From Acetobacter tropicalis (GTDB taxonomy: Bacteria > Pseudomonadota > Alphaproteobacteria > Acetobacterales > Acetobacteraceae): 64,000 nt of DNA. Position 1 is the stretch's first letter, and the number at the start of each line of letters is the position of its first letter. Shown piece after piece: positions 25,159-33,317 of this stretch. A model generated the notes under the pieces. It was not told the DNA's origin. It searched no databases and saw only the letters and a list, made by a program, of their open reading frames with translations. The stretch covers positions 124,001-188,000 of the forward strand of contig NZ_LHZQ01000222.1 in NCBI RefSeq assembly GCF_001580915.1. The letters run 5' to 3'. The position numbers and the translations under genes are program-made.

Positions 25159-26823
25159 ATGCTCCGACTGACCGAACTGCGGCTTCCACTCGATCATCCC
25201 CCCCAAGCACTGGAGGACGCGGTGCGCGAGCGCCTTGCGCTGGCTCCGGATGAGCTGGAAAGTGTCAGTGTGTTTCGGCGCGGGCATGATGCGCGGCGGC
25301 GGAGCGCCATCAAGCTTGTCTATACTGTGGACTGCGTGGTGAAGAACGAAGCCGCTGTCCTGGCGCGTTTTCGGGCAGAGCATCCCACCAACCCTCACGT
25401 GACCATAGCGCCTGATATGGCTTGGCGGCAGCCGGTGGCAGCGGAGCAGGGGGCGGTGCTGGCGGCAAAGCCCGGTTATAAACGGCCTGTTGTGATTGGT
25501 GCTGGCCCCTGTGGGTTTATGGCTGCACTGATGCTGGCCCGCATGGGGCTGCGGCCTTTGCTGCTGGAACGGGGCAAAGTGGTGCGGGAACGCACGGTGG
25601 ATACGTTTGCCCTGTGGCGGCGCGGGGAGCTGACGCCGGAAAGCAACGTGCAGTTTGGAGAAGGCGGGGCAGGAACGTTCTCGGACGGTAAGCTGTACAG
25701 TCAGGTGCGGGACCCACGCTTTCTGGGCCGCCGCGTGCTGGAGGAGTTTGTAAAAGCCGGTGCCCCGGAGGAAATTCTCTATCTGGCGCACCCGCATATT
25801 GGCACGTTTCGGCTGGTTTCCATGGTCGAGCATATCCGCGCAGAGATTGAAGCCGCCGGAGGGGAATATCGCTTTGGCACCCGTGTGGACGGACTGGTTC
25901 TGGAGGATGGAACACGCCGGATAAAAGGCGTGCGCACGGCTACTGGTGACGTGATAGAGGTGGATCATGTGGTCATGGCCGTGGGCCACAGTGCCCGTGA
26001 TACGTTTGCCATGCTGCGGGACGCAGGTGTGGAAATGCAGGCCAAGCCGTTTTCCATTGGGGTGCGGATTGAACACCCGCAATCGGTCATTGATACCGCC
26101 CAGTTCGGGCCGAGTGCAGGCAACAAGCTTCTGGGTGCGGCAGAATATAGGCTGGTGCATCACGCCAGTAACGGACGCGGGGTGTATTCTTTCTGTATGT
26201 GTCCCGGTGGCACGGTTGTGGCGGCTACGTCCGAAATCGGGCAGGTGGTTACCAACGGGATGAGCCAGTATTCCCGTGCAGAACGAAACGCCAATTCCGG
26301 CATGGTGGTGGATCTGCGCCCCGGTGAGGATTATCCGGATGATCCGCTGGCTGGCATTGATTTCCAGCGCCATTGGGAGCGACAGGCCTTTGTGGCTGGC
26401 GGCTGCAATTACAACGCTCCCGCCCAGCGTGTGGGGGATTTTCTGGCCGGACGACCTTCCACCACATTGGGGAATGTTGTGCCATCCTACAAACCCGGCG
26501 TAACACCCACGGATCTTTCAACCTGCCTGCCTGATTTTGCAGTGGAAGCCCTGCGGGAGGCGTTGCCGCGTTTTGATCGGAAGCTGCGCGGGTTTGCTAT
26601 GGAAGACGCGGTCATGACTGGTGTTGAAACCCGTACGTCCTCTCCCGTGCGCCTGCCGCGCGGGCAGGACGGGCAATCTGTAGGAACGCCCGGCCTTTAC
26701 CCGGCAGGAGAAGGAGCCGGATATGCGGGCGGCATTCTTTCCGCCGGGATAGACGGCATCCGTATTGCGGAAGCAGTGGCGCTGGATATGGCAGGTCGTC
26801 CGGTGGAAGGGCTCGGGCTGTAA
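25159..26823 (+). CDS. FAD-dependent dehydrogenase of the COG2509 group
   Basis: A 554-residue flavoprotein. The FAD Rossmann motif VIGAGPCGFMAALMLARMG is near residues 111-130. An N-terminal domain of about 100 residues precedes it (LRLPLDHPPQALEDAVRERL). VQFGEGGAGTFSDGKL and GGTVVAATSEIGQVVTNGMS are characteristic of this uncharacterised family, and the C-terminus ends in GAGYAGGILSAGIDGIRIAEA. There is no Cys-x-x-Cys or membrane segment. AAGG lies nine bases upstream of the start. It is divergent from the His-rich CDF and convergent with the esterase. The substrate is unknown. Confidence 0.85.
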   Translation: MLRLTELRLPLDHPPQALEDAVRERLALAPDELESVSVFRRGHDARRRSAIKLVYTVDCVVKNEAAVLARFRAEHPTNPHVTIAPDMAWRQPVAAEQGAVLAAKPGYKRPVVIGAGPCGFMAALMLARMGLRPLLLERGKVVRERTVDTFALWRRGELTPESNVQFGEGGAGTFSDGKLYSQVRDPRFLGRRVLEEFVKAGAPEEILYLAHPHIGTFRLVSMVEHIRAEIEAAGGEYRFGTRVDGLVLEDGTRRIKGVRTATGDVIEVDHVVMAVGHSARDTFAMLRDAGVEMQAKPFSIGVRIEHPQSVIDTAQFGPSAGNKLLGAAEYRLVHHASNGRGVYSFCMCPGGTVVAATSEIGQVVTNGMSQYSRAERNANSGMVVDLRPGEDYPDDPLAGIDFQRHWERQAFVAGGCNYNAPAQRVGDFLAGRPSTTLGNVVPSYKPGVTPTDLSTCLPDFAVEALREALPRFDRKLRGFAMEDAVMTGVETRTSSPVRLPRGQDGQSVGTPGLYPAGEGAGYAGGILSAGIDGIRIAEAVALDMAGRPVEGLGL

Positions 26824-26834
26824 CGGGACAGCCC

Positions 26835-27620
26835 TTATAATTTCGAGAACTCTTCCACCAGTTCTGCAAACCTTCTAGGGGCATCTGCATGCACCCAGTG
26901 GCCTGCGCCGCTTATGGTTTCCAGCGTGTAATGCGGGAAGAGTTTGCGCATGACAGGATAGTTGCGCGGCTGGATGTAGGGAGAAATTTCTCCGCGGATA
27001 AACAGTGTCGGACCATTATAAACGCAGGTTTCGGGCAGATCAGGCCATCCCATGATGGCTGGAAGCGAGGACATGATCTCATCCAGCCCGATCTGCCAGC
27101 CCGGATGCTCCCCTAACCGCATGTTCTGGATCATCAACTGGCGTACGGATTCATTCGGGATAAGGGGGCGCAACAGCGCGTTTGCACCGGCAAGATCCAG
27201 CGAAGGGGGAAACTCCAGATTTTCCAGCCCTGTGGGAATGTCCAGACGGGTAAAGCCACCTTGCGCGGGGGCGATATCAACAACCACCAGACTATGAACC
27301 TGCGTAGGGTGGGTTAGAGCCAGCATCATGGCTGTTTTACCACCCATGGAATGCCCGAGTATCATCGCCGGCAGCGCGTTGTGGTGCTGCAATGTTTCCA
27401 GAACATCGTCCGCCATGGCCTGATAACTGACCGGCCCATGCGGGCTATCTCCATGGTTGCGCAGGTCAAGCGCCAAAGTGCGGCGTGTGGTGGCCAGCCG
27501 CCGTTGTACAAAACCCAGATTCCGGGCGCGCCCGAACATGCCGTGCAGAAGCGCAATGGGGGGCAGGTCCGGGGTGGCGGCGGCGTCTTCTGGGCCTCGT
27601 TCAATCACATTCAGCAGCAC
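26835..27620 (-). CDS. Alpha/beta hydrolase, YbfF-like esterase
   Basis: A 261-residue cytosolic hydrolase. The oxyanion-hole LLHGMFG is at residues 24-30, the nucleophile elbow GHSMGG at 89-94 (Ser91). VVDIAPAQ and the terminal SGAGHWVHAD with the catalytic His are also present. DLRNHGDSP is typical of YbfF/abhydrolase-11 type thioesterases, which act on short acyl-CoA or small esters. The physiological substrate is unknown. The gene converges on the flavoprotein gene, with an 11-base gap. Confidence 0.87.
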   Translation of the reverse strand: MLLNVIERGPEDAAATPDLPPIALLHGMFGRARNLGFVQRRLATTRRTLALDLRNHGDSPHGPVSYQAMADDVLETLQHHNALPAMILGHSMGGKTAMMLALTHPTQVHSLVVVDIAPAQGGFTRLDIPTGLENLEFPPSLDLAGANALLRPLIPNESVRQLMIQNMRLGEHPGWQIGLDEIMSSLPAIMGWPDLPETCVYNGPTLFIRGEISPYIQPRNYPVMRKLFPHYTLETISGAGHWVHADAPRRFAELVEEFSKL

Positions 27621-28059
27621 GATGTTCTCTGGTCCTTATGTCTTGAAGCCTCACTATGCATGGATAGGCCCTGCTCTGATTTTTGCGCATCCTGCCGGGA
27701 AAGGCGAGGGGGTAAAGACTTGTTTTCTCGTCACCTTCTGGAGAGAGGGGTTAAAAGAAAGCAGAATAAGCGCGATCAAAGCCGGTTGGCGGGTGAACAA
27801 GGTTAAAGAAGCAGATGCCTTGCTGGCGAAAGGACTGCTGGTGTGGGTGGTGGGAGGCTGCCTTTTTGTGAGCCGTAGTAAAGGTGGGTTTTTCTAGCAG
27901 CCATTATTTCAGACGCAGAGTGGTGAGGCTGCATATGGCTCTTTTGAGAGAGATATGCAGAATTTGGTGATGAGATATGCTTTGCGGTGGACTGGATACT
28001 GTAACCGTCAAGAAGTTCTGGAAATAAAAAGGTTTTCCCGGAAATAAAATTTTTTTTAT
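27621..28059. other. Non-coding region upstream of the siderophore receptor
   Basis: About 440 bases with short open frames on both strands, none resembling a protein family. The 3' part is AT-rich and has a direct repeat GGAAATAAAA at 28020-28029 and 28040-28049, spaced 20 bases (two helical turns). Promoters for the receptor and the divergent esterase should be here. Confidence 0.45.
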
Positions 28060-28075
28060 GCGAATGAGAATTGGA
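28060..28075 (+). promoter_or_regulatory. Fur-box-like site, distal copy
   Basis: GCGAATGAGAATTGG resembles the GAGAAT/ATTCTC half of the Fur consensus and shares GCGAAT with the stronger site 47 bases downstream. It is a weak match on its own. Confidence 0.4.
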
Positions 28076-28105
28076 AACACTTAAATCCTGCTTACTAAAA
28101 GCACT

Positions 28106-28124
28106 TGCGAATAATTATCATTCA
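28106..28124 (+). promoter_or_regulatory. Fur box upstream of the siderophore receptor
   Basis: TGCGAATAATTATCATTCA reads on the other strand as a near-classical GAATGATAATTATTCGC and fits the 6-1-6 arrangement of GATAAT/ATTATC units. It lies about 45-65 bases before the chosen start of the TonB siderophore receptor, which is expected to be iron-repressed. Confidence 0.7.
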
Positions 28125-28169
28125 TGGATAACAGCGCAATTCCATTTTCTTAAAGCGGGTGTGCGGTTC

Positions 28170-30626
28170 ATGCGTGTCTATAGTGTTCGTCGGCGTCTCC
28201 GTCCTGCGCCATTAGCTGTGGGTTTGACCTTGGGATGTACCGCAGCGTTCTATATGGCTGAGGATCAGGCGGCGGCCGCACGTGGCCATTCTCTGGCTGA
28301 TGCAAAAACACCCGGGCACCGTGATCATAAAAAAGGAACGCACCGGGATCAGGCTGGCGTAAAAGGAGCGCCGGTTTCTGCAACGGCTCCTTCTGCACCG
28401 GAGGGTACCAAAGCCACTCTTGCCAACGCCAAAGGCAAGGGGCCCGCTTTGGTAGCCGACAAAGGCGGCGCAGAGGCTGAGGAATGGACTGTTACAGCCT
28501 CTCCCATGAACACATTGCGGACTCCTATCGGCTTGAGCCGTATGCCGCAGGATGTTTTGCATACGCCGCAGACCATTGATGTTGTGCCGCAGATTGTCAT
28601 GCAGCAGCAGAATGTGAAATCTCTTGATGAAGCCTTGAAAAACGTGCCGGGAATCACTGCCTCAGTTGGTGAGGGAGAAGGCGGCATGGCGGGGGATCAG
28701 TTCCTCATCCGTGGCTTTGCCGCGCAGAATGACATTTACGAAAATGGCTTGCGTGATTTTGGTGTTTATACCCGTGACAGCTTTGATTATGACCATGTAA
28801 CAGTAATCAAGGGTCCTTCTTCCCAAGTGTTTGGTAATGGCACAACCGGGGGTGCTATCAACATTACAACTAAAACGCCTACAGCCGGAAACCATGTTAA
28901 CGCCAGCTTCTCTGGTGGCAGCGGGGCCTATTATCGCGGCACGCTGGATTTTAATCACAAGATTACAGACAGCATTGCATTCCGTATCACGGGTATGGGT
29001 AATGAGAGCAATATGGTGGGGCGTGATGCCGTTTATTCCCACCGCTGGGGTATTGCTCCATCCATTATTTTTGGTCTGGGTAAAAAGGTAAATTATACCA
29101 TCGAGTATCTGCACCAGACTGACAACCGCGTTCCGGATTATGGGGTGCCGGTGGTTAAAAAACCGGGTAGCAGTTACGGAAAGCCTGTTACGGAATACGG
29201 CGTGCGCCGTACCAACTGGTATGGCACCACGTTTGATCAGGACAATTCAAACGTTGATATGTTGACGGGCCGCCTGCAATGGGAGGTCAATAAATATGTC
29301 ACGGTTTATAATGATACGCGGGGGGGGCTTTATAGTCGCTACTTCTCCGCATCACAGGAATCCTGCAATGCGGCCTGTAATTCTGCACTTTTCTCATCTA
29401 ATCCGCAGGCGGCTCAGGTCTCCCGCATTGGGGGCGTAGGGGGACCAAACCCTTACCAGCAAAATGACTGGTCAGTACAGAACGTGGCGTCTGCCGTGGC
29501 CAACTTTAATACGGGCAGCATCAAGCACCAGATGATTGGTGGCTTTGATATTGAGCATATTTATGATCGGCGCCAGAATTATGCTTATAATAATCCGGCC
29601 ATTCGCCGCTGGGCCAATTTGCTGAATCCTGTTGCTTATATTCCGGGGCTTGATGTGGGTGTTGGGTCACTTAATCCCGGAAATCTTGTGAATATTCCAA
29701 ACGGAGTGGGCCGTAAGGAATGGAAGACAAGTGCGGCAACAGATGTTGGAGCATTCTTTTCAGAACAGGCATGGTTGACGCCATGGTTCTCCATCAAGGC
29801 CGGGTTCCGGTGGGACCATTGGAGCAGTAATTATAGCGCGACCGGAGGTGTTGCCAGCACGTCTGATACGCATCTGGGCCAGAAGCAGGATACGTTTAAC
29901 CCCAACGTTAGCCTGATGTACACTCCCAATGATCATACCATGGTGTACTTCAACTGGGCGGAATCCACCACACCGCTTGGCTTGTATGTCACGAACAGCT
30001 CGGAGCCGCTTTCTCCCAAAAACTCCAAGTTTGAGCCAGAACGCAGCAGGCTTTATGAACTCGGTGCCAAATATTCGGCTTTTCATGATCGGATTGGCTT
30101 TACGGCTTCCGTTTTCCGTCTGGAAAAAGGAAATTCGATCCTGACTGACCCGAGCAGTGGGCAGGTAACGGATTCTGGTGATACGCAGCGCAACCAGGGT
30201 ATTGAATTGAGTGTATCTGGTCAGATTTTGAAAAACTGGAACATGATTGCCACATATGCCCGGTATGACAGCAAGACCACCGGCGGGACACTGGCGGATA
30301 TTGGCAAGCAGATTCAGTATGTTCCACGAAATCAGGCGACTGTGTGGAGCACTTATGAAATTGCCCCCAAGACACCCTATAACCTGACTCTTGGTGGTGG
30401 CGTGACGTGGCGAGAAGGTGTGTTTCTTGATCCGGCCAATACGGCCCGGGTTCCGGCTAACGTGGAATTTGACGCCGTGGTTTCTCATCAGTTCGGCTCA
30501 CATTGGAGAGTGGCCATGAATGGTTACAATCTCGCCAATCGTTTGAACTATGGCAATCTGTTTAGTAATCGCGTGACACCCTCCATCGGGCGTGCGTTCC
30601 TGTTCCAGCTTTCTGCTAATTATTGA
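28170..30626 (+). CDS. TonB-dependent siderophore receptor (Fiu/FhuE-like)
   Basis: An 818-residue outer-membrane receptor. A basic start (MRVYSVRRRLRPAP) and hydrophobic segment form the signal. A His/Lys/Ala-rich spacer follows. The plug, at about residues 125-250, has RMPQDVLHTPQTIDVVP, DEALKNVPGITASVGEGEGG and DQFLIRGFAAQNDIYENGLRD. YDHVTVIKGPSSQVFGNGT and GGAINITTKTP are the diagnostic motifs of the siderophore-receptor class. The barrel ends in FLFQLSANY. I start it at 28170. A longer reading from a TTG at 28071 would start within the Fur-like sites. Expected ligands are catecholate or hydroxamate ferric siderophores. Confidence 0.9.
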   Translation: MRVYSVRRRLRPAPLAVGLTLGCTAAFYMAEDQAAAARGHSLADAKTPGHRDHKKGTHRDQAGVKGAPVSATAPSAPEGTKATLANAKGKGPALVADKGGAEAEEWTVTASPMNTLRTPIGLSRMPQDVLHTPQTIDVVPQIVMQQQNVKSLDEALKNVPGITASVGEGEGGMAGDQFLIRGFAAQNDIYENGLRDFGVYTRDSFDYDHVTVIKGPSSQVFGNGTTGGAINITTKTPTAGNHVNASFSGGSGAYYRGTLDFNHKITDSIAFRITGMGNESNMVGRDAVYSHRWGIAPSIIFGLGKKVNYTIEYLHQTDNRVPDYGVPVVKKPGSSYGKPVTEYGVRRTNWYGTTFDQDNSNVDMLTGRLQWEVNKYVTVYNDTRGGLYSRYFSASQESCNAACNSALFSSNPQAAQVSRIGGVGGPNPYQQNDWSVQNVASAVANFNTGSIKHQMIGGFDIEHIYDRRQNYAYNNPAIRRWANLLNPVAYIPGLDVGVGSLNPGNLVNIPNGVGRKEWKTSAATDVGAFFSEQAWLTPWFSIKAGFRWDHWSSNYSATGGVASTSDTHLGQKQDTFNPNVSLMYTPNDHTMVYFNWAESTTPLGLYVTNSSEPLSPKNSKFEPERSRLYELGAKYSAFHDRIGFTASVFRLEKGNSILTDPSSGQVTDSGDTQRNQGIELSVSGQILKNWNMIATYARYDSKTTGGTLADIGKQIQYVPRNQATVWSTYEIAPKTPYNLTLGGGVTWREGVFLDPANTARVPANVEFDAVVSHQFGSHWRVAMNGYNLANRLNYGNLFSNRVTPSIGRAFLFQLSANY

Positions 30627-30670
30627 GCTACGTTCCCCATCCAGAGAGAATTCCTCTCACATTTTTCCAA

Positions 30671-30704
30671 AAAAAGCGCCGGACAAAGTGTCTGGCGCTT
30701 TTTT
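30671..30704 (+). terminator. Rho-independent terminator of the siderophore receptor
   Basis: The stem AAAGCGCCGGACA / TGTCTGGCGCTTT (one wobble) has a 3-4 base loop and a run of T. Confidence 0.9.
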
Positions 30705-30976
30705 GCTTCACTGCTTATCCGAAGGCTGGATTTTTGTAAGAGAGACCTTGTGTTCAGCTTCTAAAGGCTTTTGTGGCCATCCTAATCTGATCAGATCTGT
30801 CTTTTTGAGATTTCAATGCCTTTTTGGGAAAGTTCATTTTTTGGTATTTACGCAGGTCCGGTCTCATACGACCTGGGCAGGGAAACTGTCTGAAACGCGT
30901 TATGAGATGCCTTGTTTTACCCCTGGGGCAGGGTTCTGGGCCTGCCTCAGGGAATAAAACATAAGCAGTTTTCAGA

Positions 30977-32968
30977 TCATTGTGTTGGTTCCGGTTTCAG
31001 CACTGTGCGGGAAAACCAGAGGCAGATTGCGCAGAAAATTATAAAACCCAACACAGTTGTTACGGAGGCGGGGAACCATGCGGCGAGGGACAGGGCATCG
31101 TCCTTCCCCAAAGCGCCAGACAGAATGGCGAGCGCTACGCCAGTCAGGCTTTCTCCTACAATAAAGCCCGAGGCCAACATGGTGCCAACGCTGGCATCAT
31201 GCTCTGCCACTGGTGTTGGGGAAGTCGTGTGTCGGGATGAGGCCGCATGTGCTCGGCTGCGCATCATGTGCCGTTTCAGCAGCCAGCCCATAATAGCGCC
31301 TACTGCGAGCGTAACACTGACGGAAGGAGGGAGATAGATACCAACAGCTACGCCCAACGGCGGAAGAGAAAGTTTGCGACGCCGTAGCAGCAGATCAAGA
31401 ATAACCAGAACGACGCCAAGCCCGATGCCCAGAGACAGCATGCTCCAGTCAAGGGAGTGGGTGAAAATCCCTTTGGCAATGAGAGAAATCAGGGCTGGTT
31501 GAGGGGCGGAAAGGGCGTGGGTGGGGTCCATGCCCGGCCGGGGCATGGCGCCTGCAAACCCGTAGGCCTGATAGAGAACGTTCAGCACGGGCGGAATAAC
31601 GGCAGCGCCCACCACGCATCCTGCAATAAGTGCGACTTGCTGCTTCCAGGGAGAAGCCCCTACAAGCTGGCCGGTTTTCAGATCCTGCAGGTTATCATTG
31701 GAAATGGCGGCAATGGCCGTAATGGCGGAGAGCAGCAGGATGGTGAAGCCGGTTGCAAGTGTCTGGTTGTTGGCCATCAACTCGGCAGGCATCAGTCCGA
31801 GTGTTTCAAGTCCGAGAATCATCAGGGCGGACAGCACTGCGGCAATAATGACAATGCCGGAAATAGGGGAGGAGGAGGAGCCAACAATCCCGGCCATGTA
31901 GCCGCATGCCGCAGCCATAATGAACCCGAACACAACACAGAACAGCACGGCCGAAATAACAGCAGGCCAGATACCATGGGCGACGGGTGCCAGAAACGCT
32001 GCAAAAAAACTGCCCAGCAGCACGACGGTCACGGCAAGCAGAAGGCCCAGCATGCGTGGAGACAGATCTCGGTCACGATCGGTTGTCAGAGGGTCGCGGC
32101 TGGCAAGCACCATGGAGCGCAAACCACGGGCGACTGGCCCCATCAGTTCCACAAGGGTCCACACAGAGGCCATGGCGATGGTGCCTGCTCCAATAAAGCG
32201 GACCTTATGCAGCCACATGGATTGCGCGAAGGTGGCGGCACTCAAATGGTCCGGGTTGGGCATATGCGCAGTTAGCCATGGCACCCCCAATCCCCACGCC
32301 AGTATGCACCCTACCAGCATGGCCAGCCCTCCGGCTAACCCCACCAGATAACCAGCCCCGATCAAGGCCAGAGAAAGGCCGCCACTCGCCTGAAAGACGG
32401 CTGCTCCCACAGTGGTGGTGAGGGTAACGGTATCCGCCAGTAACCTCAGGCCATTGCTGGCGAACGTGAAGAGGGCAGCAACCACGCTCCCGCTGATTAG
32501 TGCGCTTAGGCTTCGGCTGTTTCCGTCTTCCGCTCCGGCACGTAGGATTTCGGCTGCGGCAACGCCTTCCGGGTAAGGCAATGCGCTTTCCGTTACTAGG
32601 GCGCGGCGAAGGGGAATGGTAAACAGCACTCCGGCAATGCCTCCAGCAAGAGAAATACCCGCCGTCTGCCAGAACGGAAAGTTGCTCCATATTCCCGTCA
32701 TGATCAGACCGGGAAAGGTGGCGAATACGCAGGACAGCGTACCGGCGGCAGAAGCCTGACTTTGCACCATGTTATTTTCAAGAATGGTGCCTTTGCCCAA
32801 CGCCTTCAGCACCGCCATGGAAATAACGGCTGCTGGAATGGAGGATGCGAAAGTAAGGCCTATACGCAGGCCCAGATACACGTTTGATGCCGTAAAAACG
32901 ACGGTAATCAGTGCCCCAAGAATAAGCCCGCGCAGGGTAAGTTCTCGCAGGGGGGAAGGATGCGTCAT
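30977..32968 (-). CDS. OPT family oligopeptide/metal-chelate transporter
   Basis: A 663-residue membrane protein with about 15 hydrophobic segments. The N-terminus RELTLRGLILGALITVVFTA and NVYLGLRIGLTFASSIPAAV is the hallmark of bacterial OPT proteins, as is the PYPEGVAAAEILRAG motif. Later TGQLVGASPWKQQVAL is also characteristic. Members carry di- to hexapeptides or peptide-like metal chelates. Starts at 32968 (chosen) and 33061 (with AGAAG nearby) are both possible. Longer frames to 33235 would cross the terminator of the upstream porin gene and add no family sequence. It may be independent of the porin gene. Confidence 0.87.
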   Translation of the reverse strand: MTHPSPLRELTLRGLILGALITVVFTASNVYLGLRIGLTFASSIPAAVISMAVLKALGKGTILENNMVQSQASAAGTLSCVFATFPGLIMTGIWSNFPFWQTAGISLAGGIAGVLFTIPLRRALVTESALPYPEGVAAAEILRAGAEDGNSRSLSALISGSVVAALFTFASNGLRLLADTVTLTTTVGAAVFQASGGLSLALIGAGYLVGLAGGLAMLVGCILAWGLGVPWLTAHMPNPDHLSAATFAQSMWLHKVRFIGAGTIAMASVWTLVELMGPVARGLRSMVLASRDPLTTDRDRDLSPRMLGLLLAVTVVLLGSFFAAFLAPVAHGIWPAVISAVLFCVVFGFIMAAACGYMAGIVGSSSSPISGIVIIAAVLSALMILGLETLGLMPAELMANNQTLATGFTILLLSAITAIAAISNDNLQDLKTGQLVGASPWKQQVALIAGCVVGAAVIPPVLNVLYQAYGFAGAMPRPGMDPTHALSAPQPALISLIAKGIFTHSLDWSMLSLGIGLGVVLVILDLLLRRRKLSLPPLGVAVGIYLPPSVSVTLAVGAIMGWLLKRHMMRSRAHAASSRHTTSPTPVAEHDASVGTMLASGFIVGESLTGVALAILSGALGKDDALSLAAWFPASVTTVLGFIIFCAICLWFSRTVLKPEPTQ

Positions 32969-33317
32969 ACGCCAAGGCCTCGTGTGGTCGTTATGGACTG
33001 GACGGCTGGTGCAGGATCGGTGCTCCGGGCAGGCGGAAGCAGCCTGCTGACCGTCTTTCATAAACTTCTCGATACGATGCCTGAGCGGGCTTGTCTGCCC
33101 CTGAATGAACCGGAACAGCAACGGTGCAGGTGAGCGGGGCGGAGCAAGCCCGTAATTCATGGAGTGCGGATGGGCCGTTCGTTCTATAAAAAAGACCTGC
33201 GAGGCCGGGCCTGCAGATCTTTTCCGGGAAGGCAAGCTCGGGAAGAGCTTAGAAGTTGTCCCTTGTATTCTGTTGTTACCGTTTGTGTCCCGACTGATAG
33301 TTATCAGGACGATACGA
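32969..33317. other. Gap between OPT transporter and porin gene
   Basis: About 350 bases that contain the porin terminator and presumably the OPT promoter. Open frames here are short and without recognisable family features. Confidence 0.4.
33188..33224 (-). terminator. Probable terminator of the alginate-export-type porin gene
   Basis: On the minus strand AAAAGATCTGC pairs with GCAGGTCTTTT (one mismatch) around a GC-rich apex and leads into TTTTTTATAG. It lies 90-130 bases beyond the porin stop and before the OPT start. Confidence 0.6.

Noticed and set aside
27457-27897. Plus-strand open frames upstream of the siderophore receptor
   Set aside because: They are antisense to the esterase or low-complexity, with no family features.
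28071-28169. Earlier TTG start for the siderophore receptor
   Set aside because: It would place the start within the Fur-like region and put a non-signal segment before the basic/hydrophobic signal sequence.
33000-33235. Longer start for the OPT transporter
   Set aside because: The frame continues through the probable porin terminator and has no family sequence before residue 90.
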